From UBA3210 sp002363635 (lineage in GTDB: Bacteria; Bacillota_I; Bacilli_A; RFN20; CAG-449), in the NCBI GenBank assembly GCA_946641515.1, contig CAMPBT010000009.1, forward strand, positions 1 through 54,072: a stretch of DNA of 54,072 nt, given 5' to 3'. Positions 19,005 through 29,284 of this stretch are shown here, piece after piece; position 1 is the stretch's first letter, and every line of letters begins with the position of its first letter. The position numbers and the translations under genes were made by a program. The notes under the pieces are model-generated. The model was not told the DNA's origin and made no database searches. It was given only the letters and a program-made list of their open reading frames with translations.

Positions 19005-22000
19005 GTCTTGAATGTTGTACCAACCGTATCAGGATTTTGAAGAACTGTGTTAGCTGTTGTAACTAAAGCAATTGATTTAGACAAATCTGTATTAGCAGCA
19101 TAGAAAGAAGCAGCACTACGCTGTAATGCTTCACCAATTCCAGCCGTATCAATAGCATAGTTATTAGCTACTTCATTAAACTTATCTATAATTGATTCAG
19201 CTTGGTCAACTGGCAATTGAAAACCTTGTAATGTTGAAATTAAACTTTCATTAGCAGAATCCATGTCAATGCCGTCACCAACATTAACATAGAGCTGAGA
19301 AACCTTTGCAAGCTGTTCGGCCTCATCAATTCCATATCCAAGTCTACTCCAATCAGAAGTTGCATTTACAATATCGCTAATTGAAGCACCTAGCTCTTTA
19401 GCTGTTTTAGTTGATGTTTTTAAAGAAGCTGCAAGCCTTTCATCAGTTTCATTAGAAACTTTTCTAAGTTCACCAACCGCAGTGTCAATTTCAACAATTA
19501 CATTAAGGAATTCTCTTCCGTATCGAATTAAATCATAGAAACTAAAGAATTGAGCTATAAATCGAGCATTCATTTCAGATAATTTAAAAGCAACGCTAGC
19601 AGTAGTTGACATTGTTTTACCAAGTTTGCCTATTTCGCCTTTATATGCAACAACTTGGGCATTTAATTCTTTTAATTGTTCAGATGAAAAACCATCGTTT
19701 AGCAATTTATTTGCTTCACCTAAAAGAACATTTCCTTGTTGTTTTAATTCACTTGAAATACCACTATATTTTGGATTTGATGTATATGCTTTTAAATCTC
19801 CAATAATTTTATATAACTTAGTAAGATTACCCTCTTTAATAGTTTTAGGATCAATACTATCAAATAATTCTTGTATACTTTCAGATATTTGATAAATTTT
19901 TTTATAATCTGTTGACTCAACTTTTTGTAAATCATTTATTAGTGCGTCAAGCTTATCCGTACTTGTGTACAATGGGTTCTTTGCTAGTTCTTGTAATTTT
20001 TTAATCTGTTTTAATCTATTTGCATTAAAATTCTCTTCAAGTTCTATATCAATACTTTTTAATTTTTCTTTTAATTTAGAACCTGTTTCTTCGTCTAAAT
20101 CACCTATTATTTCATCTAATCTTGACTTCAATTCATTTATTTTAGTTATGCTATTATCAATAGGCTCTAACTTAGTAAATGAATTTCCGTATGTTTTATA
20201 TTGCTTCAAGGTATTATTAAATTCAGTAACATTAGTTTTGCTTTTAGATAATTCAGATGAAATACTGTCATTAAGTTCTTGTAAATCACTATAGAAATTT
20301 AAAATGAATCCTGGAGATAATTCATTCTCATTAATCTCATTTAATCTTTTTTGTAGAGATTCGTATTTTTCTGCAATTGCTACATTAAAAGATAAATCTA
20401 AACTGTTGATTATTTGAGACTTTATTTTAGATAACTTATCAAAAGCTACCCTACCAAATTTATTATATTCGTCAGAATTAATCTTTAAATATAATCTTTC
20501 TGCATCTTCTTTAGTTTCTAAATCAGATGATTTAGCAATAGCATTTAAAGAACTTTCAATTGCTTTTTGACTTTCAGCTGCTTTTTTTGCATCAAAAGCA
20601 GGGTCTATATTTAACCCAGCAATTGCATTCATATGAGCCTTATATTCTTTAAGTGAATTATTAAAGATTTCTTGTTGCTCTGCATATTCTTTAGTTGTTT
20701 CTGTTGCCTTCTTAGTAGCTTTTGCAGTTCTCTCAACATATACAGGAACTTCTTTAATCTTCTCAACGTTAGGATTTACACCCAGTAATGAATATGCTTC
20801 ATCTAAAGCTTGTCTTAAAGCATTATGATCTACTTCCTCCGCATGAGATAAAGCGTTAAGTTTTGCATTAGAAGCCTTAAGAGGTTTACGTGTTTCAGCA
20901 TTTAACTTTCTAGACTTTTGAGCATTACTTAACATTTTACGAACTTTGTCTACCTCTTCAGGAGCAACTTCATATCCAAGTAAAACATTAATACGGCTAA
21001 TAAGTCTATCTAAAGCTAACGACATCTGATTAATAGCATCAACGCCCATGCTAAGAATATTCTCTTGAACATTATCACTAATGCTATTCAAAGCTTTCAT
21101 TGTATCTATGACGTTATTTAATGTTTCGTCAATTTTTTGTAAATTATTTACAATATCTCCATTGTCAGATAAAGCACTAACAACAGAAGCATCTATCTTG
21201 AAATTTCCATCTAAAACTCTGTCTGTAACAAGCTTATCTAATCGGTCTTTTAATTCGGTAATTTGCGAATCAATATTATCATTTAATTTAAAATTGATTA
21301 AACGTTGCTTTTCCTCAATATCATTTAGTTTTGCTTTTAAGGTTTCTAGCTCTGTATAAATACTGTCATTAACTTTTCCTTTAACAGTAACAACAGAATT
21401 TAACATTTCTTCTAATGATATTATTTTGTAAGCTAATTCGTCTATTGAATCTGCATTTACATTTATTTTAACAGTTGGGATATTAGAAATGGAAACTTCT
21501 GATTGCTTTGCAGTTGTTTCTAAGACATTAGAAACTTCTTTTGATTCCGCAATCAATTTTTGGCTTAGAGAATTAAGTCGCTCATTTAATTCTGTAATAT
21601 CTCTATTGGTTGCCTCGCTAATTTTAAATCTAATAGTTCTAGATTTCTTTGTAATAGAATCGAGAGTATCTTTTAATTCATTTATGCTAGTTTTAAATTG
21701 TTCGCTAACATCACCCTTAAGCTCAAGTGGCTGTGACATACTTGAAATAATATCATATTTTAAACTATCAATTTTATTTCTTAATTCATTTGCAGAATTT
21801 ATTGTATTTGTACTTAATTCTAGGTTAATAGTACCACTTGCTATTAAATCTTCCTTAATCTTAAGAAGATTTTCAAGTTGTTCTTTTACCTCAGGATCTA
21901 TACTAGCTTTTAACACAATAGGTTCACTTTGTAATTTATTAAGCTGTTCATATAATTCATCAAATTCGTCAGTATTAATTTTAACAGCAACAGAATTCAA

Positions 22001-22924
22001 TTCCTTAATAGAATTTTCAGCTTTTTCGACAGCTTCGGCAGTTTCAGATAATGTACTATCCAATCTACTATTTAAATCATTAGCGTCAAGTTTTAACGAG
22101 TTTTTAGGAGGCTTTTTAGGCTGATTGGCCTTTTCAATTTCTGCTTGCTCTTTGCGTTGTTTACGTGTTTCTTTCGATTCAGCTAATTGTTCAGCAGCAT
22201 TTTTCATACCACTTGTATCAACTTTTTCTAATCGCGAGTCTAAATCAGCGAATTGATTTAAAGCCTCAATAATTTCTTTTAATTTTGATATTTCTTTACC
22301 GCCAGATAAAGAAATACCTTTTTGCGCAACTACTTCTAAAACATCATCTAAAATTTCATTATTCTGCATTAATCCAGAATTTAAAGCCTCGGAAAAACCT
22401 TGTCTATCAATAACTTTATGATTAATTAATGTCTCGCCATAATTTAATATGTCATTTAATATATCAGCTACTTTATCATTTCTTTCAGATATTCTAGCTT
22501 TATATTCAGACAAAGCGTCTTCATATTCATATTTATCATGATAATTTTCTTCTTTAGGCTTATTAATAGATGGTTCATATAATTTATTAAGTTCTGCAAA
22601 TTTTTCTTTAAGTAAGTCAAATGCTTTTGTAGCGTCCTTAGTGTCGATTGCAATTTTTAATTGAGTATATTCATCAAGCAATTTGCGAACATAGTCAATA
22701 TCAATTTTAGGCTCTATTTCTGGCGCATATTTCTTAATAACACTTAATTGCTTTTTTATATTGGTAGAAAGGTCTTTATCAATTGGAATATCAATAGTTA
22801 CATCAGACCATTCTTCATTTATTTTTTGAAATTCAGTTTTAGCTTTCTTAACAGCGTTATTTAATTCTGCCTCAAAATTTTTAAAATTAGCACTAACTTT
22901 AACTTCATAATTAAAAGTTGCCAT
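19005..22924 (-). CDS. Tail tape measure protein, exon 1
   Basis: The 5' exon (1,306 full codons plus two bases). It begins MATFNYEVKVSANFKNFEAELNNAVKKAK, a typical tape-measure start, followed by about 1,000 residues of heptad-rich coiled coil with repeated motifs such as LKGDVSEQFKTSINELKDTL and VKGKVNDSIYTELETLK. Residues 1,140-1,306 contain the conserved tape-measure domain: VEIDTAVGELRKVSNETDERL, WSRLGYGIDEAEQL and a stretch ending TVGTTFKT, where the intron interrupts. GGGGGTAGGAA precedes the ATG. It lies directly after a minor tail gene at 22939. Confidence 0.93.
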
Positions 22925-22938
22925 TTCCTACCCCCTTT

Positions 22939-23808
22939 CTAATTAAATAATTTATCTAATTTTGGAATCATTAATTTAGTTATTTCTTTCCTCATATTGC
23001 CAGGTTTAGTATATTTGTCCATCTTATATTTAGGAGAAGGTTTTCTTCTATAAGTTTTAAAAGTTTCTTCTTTTAATACTGTAATATCATTTCCTTCTCT
23101 GTCTTTTGAAGCTCTTTCAACCATCCTTTTATATTCAACTTCGGTTACTGCCGCTAAATATCTTCTAGGAAGTGGAGCATTACCTAAAAACATTCTTTGA
23201 GATGGAGACAAATCACTAGATCTATAATATTCAGGATTTTCAAAAAAACTTTTAGCTAACATTCTTTCATCTTTGTTATTGGTATAATATTTACTAGCAG
23301 CTTTCCATTTCTGTCTAAAAAATCTATAATCTTTATACCAATTCAATGGAGCTTGTGCTCCATGAGGTTCTAAATTATACATGTCCCAATTATGTTCGTT
23401 ACGTTTAAATAAATAACCCCATTTTCTTCTTTCAGAACTTGTGTTACCATGAATTCCTTTTACAAATGTTCTCTTAAATACCCAATCAGTATCAGCTCTA
23501 TAAGGATTTCCACCCCAATTAGATGTAATAAAATCAGAGCTAACCAAAATTCCTGCAAGATATTCATCTTTTCTTTTAGCTAAGTTTGAAAAGAAACTTT
23601 TACCCATAGGACCAGATGGACTATATTTATTAGAACCATAAAAAGTAGCACCTGTTCTTATGTAGGAAATAGGAATATATTCATTATAAAAATCCCAAAT
23701 TGCAATTTCATACATAGTTTCAATTCTTACTTGCATTTCCATTGCAACCTCTTGTAAAACGCCATTAAAAGCTTTTTCCCATTCTTTGAGTGCTTTATCT
23801 TTGACCAT
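22939..23808 (-). CDS. Putative minor tail protein upstream of tape measure
   Basis: A 289-residue basic protein with many aromatic residues (IWDFYNEYIPISYIRTGATFYGS, NWGGNPYRADTDWVFKR, SERRKWGYLF). The segment with the YIRTG element resembles structural proteins that coat or cap the tail tube, but no family was firmly recognised. It lies 14 bp before the tape measure and after tail-chaperone candidates, which supports a tail morphogenesis role. It ends in a basic helix (MRKEITKLMIPKLDKLF). Confidence 0.55.
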   Translation of the reverse strand: MVKDKALKEWEKAFNGVLQEVAMEMQVRIETMYEIAIWDFYNEYIPISYIRTGATFYGSNKYSPSGPMGKSFFSNLAKRKDEYLAGILVSSDFITSNWGGNPYRADTDWVFKRTFVKGIHGNTSSERRKWGYLFKRNEHNWDMYNLEPHGAQAPLNWYKDYRFFRQKWKAASKYYTNNKDERMLAKSFFENPEYYRSSDLSPSQRMFLGNAPLPRRYLAAVTEVEYKRMVERASKDREGNDITVLKEETFKTYRRKPSPKYKMDKYTKPGNMRKEITKLMIPKLDKLFN

Positions 23809-23820
23809 AAAAAAATCACC

Positions 23821-24318
23821 TTATCTTTTTTTTATAATTTCAGCTAATTTTTCATTGTTTAATACCTCTAAGATAGACTTAGAATTATCTTGAATAAAGT
23901 TTGAAAATTTATTTAAAAGCTCTATAGCGACTTTTTCAAATGAACCCGAAACCATATTAAAATTATCAAGAATAGATTTATTAACAGTCAAAAGTTCATC
24001 TAATTCTTTTTCGCCTATGATTTCTGATAACTCACTTACTAAATCTGTTTGAGAGACTACGTCATAATCTTCAAGTAGTAATATGGTATTATCTTTAATA
24101 TCCGGTTCAATATTTGTATAAAGTCTAAATAAAGCTAAAACAAACCACATTCTATTCAAGTTCATATCAATATAATCAATACCTTCCTCAGAATGTCTAA
24201 TTGACATTTTGCGAGCATATTCAAAATAAGCTATTTTCTCAGCAATAGGAGAGTATGTTCTTACTACATGTTCCTTAATTTTGTTATTCTTATTATTTGC
24301 AAATTCCTTAATTGTCAT
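23821..24318 (-). CDS. Putative tail assembly chaperone
   Basis: A 165-residue, mostly helical acidic protein. It sits between the major tail protein and the tape measure, where tail assembly chaperones (gpG-type) are normally encoded. It contains AYFEYARKMSIRHSEEGIDYIDMNLNRMW and a helical end with SKSILEVLNNEKLAEIIKKR. The ATG at 24318, with AAGGAG nine bases upstream, is preferred to the in-frame ATG at 24342. No frameshift site to a longer product was found by eye. Function is inferred from position. Confidence 0.5.
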   Translation of the reverse strand: MTIKEFANNKNNKIKEHVVRTYSPIAEKIAYFEYARKMSIRHSEEGIDYIDMNLNRMWFVLALFRLYTNIEPDIKDNTILLLEDYDVVSQTDLVSELSEIIGEKELDELLTVNKSILDNFNMVSGSFEKVAIELLNKFSNFIQDNSKSILEVLNNEKLAEIIKKR

Positions 24319-24322
24319 AATT

Positions 24323-24808
24323 TTATTCTCCTTTTTCTCCATAGATATTTACATAAGCCATTCCAATTAGAATAGCCTCAGCTATATTGTCATCTTCAAT
24401 ATCTTTAAGCCCAAGTTCATGAACTTTATTAATAGCCCATGCCTTTAATTCTTTACGTGTTCTACCTTTTTTTTCTGAACTAATTAAAGCTCTCCACTCA
24501 GTCGGCATAACCTTATAATAAAAACAATCATTGGTTAAAGACCAACCTCTAATAGCTCCTAATAAATTAGCTAAGCATTTGTCAGAATCCGGATTAAACC
24601 CTTGCCATGAATCTTCCTGGCAAATAATATCCGGTTTTAGTTCAGTTAAAAATTTAGTTACTGATAAAATCATTGGATCTAAACGCTCCCATTTAGAGCC
24701 ACCTTCCATATGAAAGAGTTTATATCCTTGATATTTACCATTAACGTATATAGAAATAGCAGTATTAGTAGTAGATGAATCTATACCGCACAATATTACT
24801 TTCTTCAT
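24323..24808 (-). CDS. RuvC-like Holliday-junction resolvase / RNase H-fold nuclease
   Basis: A 161-residue RNase H-fold protein. The motifs are LCGIDSSTTNTAI (Asp at about 10), IICQEDSW (Glu65/Asp66) and IEDDNIAEAILIG (Asp139/Asp140). This spacing is that of RuvC-type crossover-junction endonucleases, which cut branched DNA before or during packaging. It is unusual to find it inside the tail gene block, with GTG/ATG overlaps to the neighbours. All acidic residues expected for metal binding are present, so it is probably active. Confidence 0.8.
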   Translation of the reverse strand: MKKVILCGIDSSTTNTAISIYVNGKYQGYKLFHMEGGSKWERLDPMILSVTKFLTELKPDIICQEDSWQGFNPDSDKCLANLLGAIRGWSLTNDCFYYKVMPTEWRALISSEKKGRTRKELKAWAINKVHELGLKDIEDDNIAEAILIGMAYVNIYGEKGE

Positions 24809-25041
24809 AATTTATTGTTTCCTTTTCTGCACCATGCGTCATACACACCAGTTTCTTGAGTTTGTTTTTTTGAAAAAATAAAAACTACAACTGGCTCTCC
24901 AAGTTTAGTTGAACCTAAATAAATATCTAACGGTTCTACACCATTTTCCCAATAGTAAGCTGCTTGCTTAGCATTAAGAATCCTTATATTGTCATAACTA
25001 GAATAATCTCTGTTACTTAAATTTGATTTAATTATTGTCAT
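24805..25041 (-). CDS. Small hypothetical protein
   Basis: A 78-residue protein starting MTIIKSNLSNRDYSSYDNIRI. It contains NAKQAAYYWENGVEPLDIYLG and KLGEPVVVFIFSKKQTQ, suggesting a small alpha/beta fold. Its stop overlaps the RuvC-like start. AAAGGAATACAAGGA precedes the chosen ATG; the longer frame up to 25080 would begin inside a terminator hairpin. Family not recognised; similar small proteins with a YYWENG-type motif are frequent in Clostridia phages (recollection, not checked). Confidence 0.6.
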   Translation of the reverse strand: MTIIKSNLSNRDYSSYDNIRILNAKQAAYYWENGVEPLDIYLGSTKLGEPVVVFIFSKKQTQETGVYDAWCRKGNNKL

Positions 25042-25062
25042 TCCTTGTATTCCTTTCTTTGC

Positions 25063-25095
25063 AAAAAATGGGGCATACATGTGAATGTATACCCC
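25063..25095 (-). terminator. Rho-independent terminator
   Basis: An 11-bp stem on the minus strand (GGGGTATACAT / ATGTATGCCCC, one U.G pair) with a short loop, followed by ATTTTTT. It overlaps the stop codon of the zinc-binding protein gene. Confidence 0.85.
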
Positions 25096-25478
25096 TAGTC
25101 ATCACCTAACACATTCACAATTCTTTTGTATTTATTCTTACGTCTAAAAACTGTATGTGGTTCTGTAGTAGGTGCTTCAACTTCCTCTTCATTTTCATCT
25201 ACACTTACAGCCACATCTTCCTCAACAGAATCAAAAATCAACTGAATATGATTTTTAATTGATTCTTTAAAGTTTTCATCAGATGTTACATTAAGACTTC
25301 TTAATTCAGCTAAACTTTCCTCATTAGTTTTCTTTCCAAGGCTTTGAGCTACTAATATCCCGAAAATCTTTTTACATCTTTCTGAATCAAACATTGTATA
25401 TATACTTGCGTCCTTATCCTTGTCTTTTGGACAATTTGGACAATAAGAATATTCTTTGCCACAGCAAAAACACTTCAT
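25095..25478 (-). CDS. Small zinc-binding protein downstream of major tail protein
   Basis: A 127-residue protein. The N-terminus MKCFCCGKEYSYCPNCPKDKD has two CxxC pairs suited to a zinc ribbon. The middle is helical (SERCKKIFGILVAQSLGKK) and the C-terminus is acidic then basic (VDENEEEVEAP, FRRKNKYKRI). Zinc-ribbon proteins with this layout occur at the chaperone position of some Firmicutes phages, but the role is unknown. It is framed by two terminators, so it may be expressed separately from the tail genes. Confidence 0.65.
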   Translation of the reverse strand: MKCFCCGKEYSYCPNCPKDKDKDASIYTMFDSERCKKIFGILVAQSLGKKTNEESLAELRSLNVTSDENFKESIKNHIQLIFDSVEEDVAVSVDENEEEVEAPTTEPHTVFRRKNKYKRIVNVLGDD

Positions 25479-25494
25479 AAAGTTTCCTCCATTT

Positions 25495-25532
25495 AAAAAA
25501 GCAAAGAAGAGCCCCTAAAAACTCTCCCTTGC
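25495..25532 (-). terminator. Rho-independent terminator after major tail protein
   Basis: An 11-bp stem with G.U pairs (GCAAGGGAGAG / CTCTTCTTTGC) and a purine-rich loop, followed by TTTTTT on the minus strand, 25 bp after the stop of the major tail protein. Confidence 0.85.
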
Positions 25533-25556
25533 TTTAATGTAGTAATTTTTATTAAA

Positions 25557-26354
25557 TTATTCCTCGTCTGGAACAATAATTCTAAATAACTTCTTTTCCT
25601 TATCACAGTAGCTCTGATAAGCCTGAATTGTGAAAGGATGATTACCATCAGAAGCAATATCCCAATCAACTTCACTTGATAACTTAGCATTAGCAAAGTC
25701 AATGTAAGCATGAATCTGTGTCTCTTCATCACATGGATCATAACCAAGAACTTCCATAACAGCTCTACCAGCCTTAGGGAAATTAATTGCATCAGCTGTT
25801 ACAACAGATGCACCTGATGAATCATAGTCATACATTACAAATAGTACATCATCCTTTGTTAATCCTGTAGGAACAGTGATAGAACCTGTTTCTCCATCAT
25901 AAACAAATTCTGTAGCAGATGCTGCTGTACCTGCAGTAAATGTAGTTCCAAGAGAGCCATCACCATTTTCAAGATAAATTCTTGTTACAGCTGAATTTGG
26001 TGTATTTGCTAATGTATATGATGTTGTTGTGCCATCATATGTAATTTCCTCAAATGCAGGAACAGAAATCTTGTCAGTACTTGTTGCCTTTTCAACTTCT
26101 CTACCCATCTGAGCAGCATATAAATGTAAATCGAATAATGATGAATTACCTGATAATTCAGCTGACTTACCATTTTCAAGTTCCATAATTGTGCCACCAA
26201 GAGCGTCTGTAATTGTTCTTGTATCACTTACAGCAACTGACAATGATGGGTCAGAAATCTGATTAATAGACCACATAAATTCGCCTGTAGACTTTGATAC
26301 CATCATTAGTCTAATTGCATGGTCTACAACAAAATTTGTTAGCTGTGTTGCCAT
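25557..26354 (-). CDS. Major tail (tube) protein
   Basis: A 265-residue beta-rich protein. Features: DARTI-like segments (SVAVSDTRTITDALGG), a domain with FVYDGETGSITVP and DVLFVMYDYDSSG, and an end with NAKLSSEVDWDIASDG and HPFTIQAYQSYCDKEKKLF. The last part is typical of siphovirus tube proteins. It is framed by strong terminators on both sides and has AAGGAGG before the ATG, as expected for a very highly expressed structural gene. A position before the chaperones and tape measure agrees. Confidence 0.8.
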   Translation of the reverse strand: MATQLTNFVVDHAIRLMMVSKSTGEFMWSINQISDPSLSVAVSDTRTITDALGGTIMELENGKSAELSGNSSLFDLHLYAAQMGREVEKATSTDKISVPAFEEITYDGTTTSYTLANTPNSAVTRIYLENGDGSLGTTFTAGTAASATEFVYDGETGSITVPTGLTKDDVLFVMYDYDSSGASVVTADAINFPKAGRAVMEVLGYDPCDEETQIHAYIDFANAKLSSEVDWDIASDGNHPFTIQAYQSYCDKEKKLFRIIVPDEE

Positions 26355-26368
26355 TTTTAATCCTCCTT

Positions 26369-26404
26369 AAAAAAAATTTTAGCCTTGCTAAAAAGCAAGG
26401 CTAA
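26369..26404 (-). terminator. Strong terminator between tail completion gene and major tail protein
   Basis: A perfect stem TTAGCCTTGCT / AGCAAGGCTAA with a short T loop, followed by AATTTTTTTT on the minus strand. The ribosome-binding site of the major tail protein comes straight after it, so that gene needs its own promoter or read-through; the same T-rich stretch may be a processing site. Confidence 0.85.
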
Positions 26405-26405
26405 T

Positions 26406-27152
26406 TTAGATATTTCGCATCCAATCTAATTGTTTCTTATCAACTTTACTTGAATCAACCATACCGCCATAAATTCCCTTAAGAAGAGAAGTAGCAGAAA
26501 CATAAATATTAGCACCTGCGACAGTATCCATAAACTCGTATAAAGTACATTCCTTAAGCTCTGAACTTTTATATTTAAATCCTGGATATCTCATCATTGC
26601 AGATACTAATGGCTTAAGTGTCGATGTGATATTTTTTTCTTTTTTCTGCTTCTCAATTCTTTCGCGGTCTAATTGAATTAAGATTCGCTTTGTCGTTTTG
26701 TTTTTTGCTTTTTCTACTTTAGGTTTTATATTATGCAATTTCCTAAAGTAACCAACAATTTTATAATATATAATCTCATCAATCTTGATATCATGTTCTC
26801 GATCATATAGAACCTTTAAACCATTTTGAGTATTAACGCATAATTCAAATTTTGATAAATCTAAATCTCCAAGCAATAGCTTGGTATCATCTTTGGTTAA
26901 ACTTCGAGATAGCATACAGAATAATTCAAAATCAGATATTTTCTCATAGTCTATACCTGAATCATATAATTGACTCTTCATATCACTGGGAATGCATGTT
27001 AGAGCATGAACTACACTGTAATATCTCTTTTCACCAAACTCGATAATATCGCCAACAGTAGGAGAGTAGAGAGTAATTTTTGAATTAAGATGAAATGGCT
27101 CACCGAAATAAGCTTTTAACTCATCTAATTCAATTAAATCATCGCTTGTCAT
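26406..27152 (-). CDS. Tail/neck protein of unknown function
   Basis: A 248-residue protein starting MTSDDLIELDELKAYFGEPFHLNSKITLYSPTVGDIIEFG. The opening (target protein segment plus PTVGDI) resembles phage tail-assembly proteins that follow connector genes. The C-terminus has PLVSAMMRYPGFKYKSSEL and ends LDWMRNI. No catalytic motif seen. Its start overlaps the end of the upstream gene by 14 bp. Assigned by position. Confidence 0.5.
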   Translation of the reverse strand: MTSDDLIELDELKAYFGEPFHLNSKITLYSPTVGDIIEFGEKRYYSVVHALTCIPSDMKSQLYDSGIDYEKISDFELFCMLSRSLTKDDTKLLLGDLDLSKFELCVNTQNGLKVLYDREHDIKIDEIIYYKIVGYFRKLHNIKPKVEKAKNKTTKRILIQLDRERIEKQKKEKNITSTLKPLVSAMMRYPGFKYKSSELKECTLYEFMDTVAGANIYVSATSLLKGIYGGMVDSSKVDKKQLDWMRNI

Positions 27153-27744
27153 ATTTATTACTTCCTCTGTTGTTATAAATATTATTTAACTCATAGATTT
27201 CAAATTTAATAGTTCTGCAATAATACTTTTGGTCTAAAATATCAGGATAATCACTAGTACATTTAAGTTGCATACCTAAACGATTCGTCCAACATAATAA
27301 ATCCTTAATTATATAATCTAATAAATCCATTCGGGTTATGCCATATTCTGTGTTCATGTCATCTTCATGAACCAGGCACATAATCCATAATTCTTGATTT
27401 TTGATTATATTGTTATAGGAACTTACGCTATCATCTCGAATGTCGAACATGATAAAATTAGAGACTTCCTTTTGCAAGCCAAGAACCTTAAGATAAGGAA
27501 TAATTTGTTCGTGGGTAACTCTTTCATTATAATCTAGAATTTCATTCCTTAAATCTAGTTCTTCTTGTGTAGGATTATTCTTATCAGCGTATTGATTAAG
27601 AGGACGCTTAGGATGCCTATTCAAAACCTCAATTAAATCAGGATCTGCTTTAAGCATTTCTAGCAATTTGTTTTTTTTATATATTATGTCATTGTTTTTT
27701 TTATCTTCTAAGTTACGTTGTATAGTTTTTATATCTCTATTCAT
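27139..27744 (-). CDS. Head-tail connector/tail completion candidate
   Basis: A 201-residue protein. The N-terminus is helical and charged (LEDKKNNDIIYKKNKLLEMLKADPDLIEVLN). The remainder has LVHEDDMNTEYGITRMDLLDYII and ends with EIYELNNIYNNRGSNKYDKR. The segment from NFIMFDIRDDSV to WIMCLVHED is like tail-completion proteins of Firmicutes phages (weak resemblance). It overlaps both neighbours by a few bases, a sign of tight coupling. Confidence 0.5.
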   Translation of the reverse strand: MNRDIKTIQRNLEDKKNNDIIYKKNKLLEMLKADPDLIEVLNRHPKRPLNQYADKNNPTQEELDLRNEILDYNERVTHEQIIPYLKVLGLQKEVSNFIMFDIRDDSVSSYNNIIKNQELWIMCLVHEDDMNTEYGITRMDLLDYIIKDLLCWTNRLGMQLKCTSDYPDILDQKYYCRTIKFEIYELNNIYNNRGSNKYDKR

Positions 27745-28945
27745 TAGCCACCTCCACCATATAACTAGATGAGAAGTTGCCTGATGAATCTGATACTATA
27801 ATGTTAAAATATTTACCTTTAAGACTATTAGCTTTAGACGGTCTAATTATCAGGATATTATCATCAAAAGATGTTAATTTTAATAATCCGACATAGTAAT
27901 TAGCATTAACTTCTTGATTATCAACTAATTCAATACGCCACTCTGCTTTTTTATCAGAAATAACCTTACCGTCCTCGTTAATAAACTCAGCTTTAAAATA
28001 AGATTCTTTGCCAATAAATAGTCTTGTGTCATAATTATCAGGAATATCAACAAGTTCATCTTTGTCATTAAGCATTTTCCTAATTATTCTAAAATGATTC
28101 TTATCTGTTGATTCTTTTATGATTTCTTCAACTTGAATTTCGCCCATATCATTATAGTAATTGCATATACCTAATTTAACATTATCCCTATGCTCATCAT
28201 AATCATCTTGTTTAAGTGATAATTTAATTAAGCCTTTAGGCGTAAAGTCCTTTATCTTAGTTACAATATAAACTTTAGGATTAAGGTCGTTATAACCAAT
28301 CATAAATCTTTGATTAAACATAATAGTTCTATTGTCATCTAGACAATCCTTATATCTATCACCATATAGCTGATAAACATCAGGAATCCAGGCTTGCGTT
28401 AAATCATCTAATCTAGATGTTGTAGACGCAATATAAATACCACTTGTATAAGAATTAGCAATTTTATTAATGCCAAAACTATGACAAATTTTGCCATTAT
28501 AAATCCATTTAAAATCCCAATTACATTGTTGAACAATATATCTAACAAAAGCATTACCGGCATCTTTATCAACAATCATCCACCATGTTTTTCTATTTTC
28601 TACAGGTTGTAAGAATGGATTAACCAATTCTTCATCATTAAGCTCTAAATCATAACTTGTATCATTAGGGATTATGATATAACTTCCAATAGGAAAATTT
28701 ACATGAGGCCTAAATTGAATATAATAATCTACAGCATCACTTACTATAGATGGGTTAGTATGCTTCCAATATTTAATATCTATATATTGCCAACCATCAT
28801 TAGGTGTTAAAATATATGCTTTTTTGTAGTTAATATCCGTTTTAAAAGTAATGTTTTGTATATCATCAGATTGATTCTGATAGATTTGCGAAAGATTGTT
28901 GCCAGAAGAATCAAGATAATCTTTGTATAAATCACTAGTTAGCAT
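27737..28945 (-). CDS. Putative head-closure (stopper) / neck protein
   Basis: A 402-residue beta-rich protein. It contains YWKHTNPSIVSDAVDYYIQFRPHVNFPIGSYIIIPND, then KTWWMIVDKD, then a final Ig-like segment with IIRPSKANSLKGKYFNIIVSDSSGN. The first half (setting a position as a connector with IGSYI..P) resembles head-closure proteins; the end resembles an Ig-like decoration. It comes directly after two connector candidates. Family not firmly recognised. Confidence 0.5.
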   Translation of the reverse strand: MLTSDLYKDYLDSSGNNLSQIYQNQSDDIQNITFKTDINYKKAYILTPNDGWQYIDIKYWKHTNPSIVSDAVDYYIQFRPHVNFPIGSYIIIPNDTSYDLELNDEELVNPFLQPVENRKTWWMIVDKDAGNAFVRYIVQQCNWDFKWIYNGKICHSFGINKIANSYTSGIYIASTTSRLDDLTQAWIPDVYQLYGDRYKDCLDDNRTIMFNQRFMIGYNDLNPKVYIVTKIKDFTPKGLIKLSLKQDDYDEHRDNVKLGICNYYNDMGEIQVEEIIKESTDKNHFRIIRKMLNDKDELVDIPDNYDTRLFIGKESYFKAEFINEDGKVISDKKAEWRIELVDNQEVNANYYVGLLKLTSFDDNILIIRPSKANSLKGKYFNIIVSDSSGNFSSSYMVEVANE

Positions 28946-29284
28946 TTAATCCCTCCCCTCTATAGATATTTTATCTATTAAAGCTTGAGCATCAAAAACT
29001 AATTTGCGATATATGGAATAATTAAAGTTTTCGCTTAAGCACTCATCATAAGCAGCTTGTAATAAATTCATAATCTCTAGTAATTCAACAGGATAATTCA
29101 TTATTTTATTAAAGCCACTTATTTCTTTTATTAGCCCTAGGAAATATTTATTAATATCTACATCAGGATAATTTTTACATGTTGCTTTATCTTTATAAAT
29201 TATTAGCCAAAATAATTTTTTGTGTAATTGAACTTTATAATCTTCGAGTTGTTCAGCTGAAATTTCATACAAAAGGTTATTCAT
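28946..29284 (-). CDS. Small helical protein, connector region
   Basis: A 112-residue helical protein (AEQLEDYKVQLHKKLFWLIIYKDKAT, then ELLEIMNLLQAAYDECLSENFNYSIYRKLVFDAQALI). It fits between two neck genes with a 1-bp overlap on one side and no gap on the other. It may be a connector or adaptor subunit; the family was not recognised. Confidence 0.5.
   Translation of the reverse strand: MNNLLYEISAEQLEDYKVQLHKKLFWLIIYKDKATCKNYPDVDINKYFLGLIKEISGFNKIMNYPVELLEIMNLLQAAYDECLSENFNYSIYRKLVFDAQALIDKISIEGRD

Noticed and set aside
21489..22124. Plus-strand 211-codon ORF opposite the tape measure
   Set aside because: Antisense to a clear coiled-coil coding frame, with the Ser/Leu/Phe-rich composition typical of such shadows.
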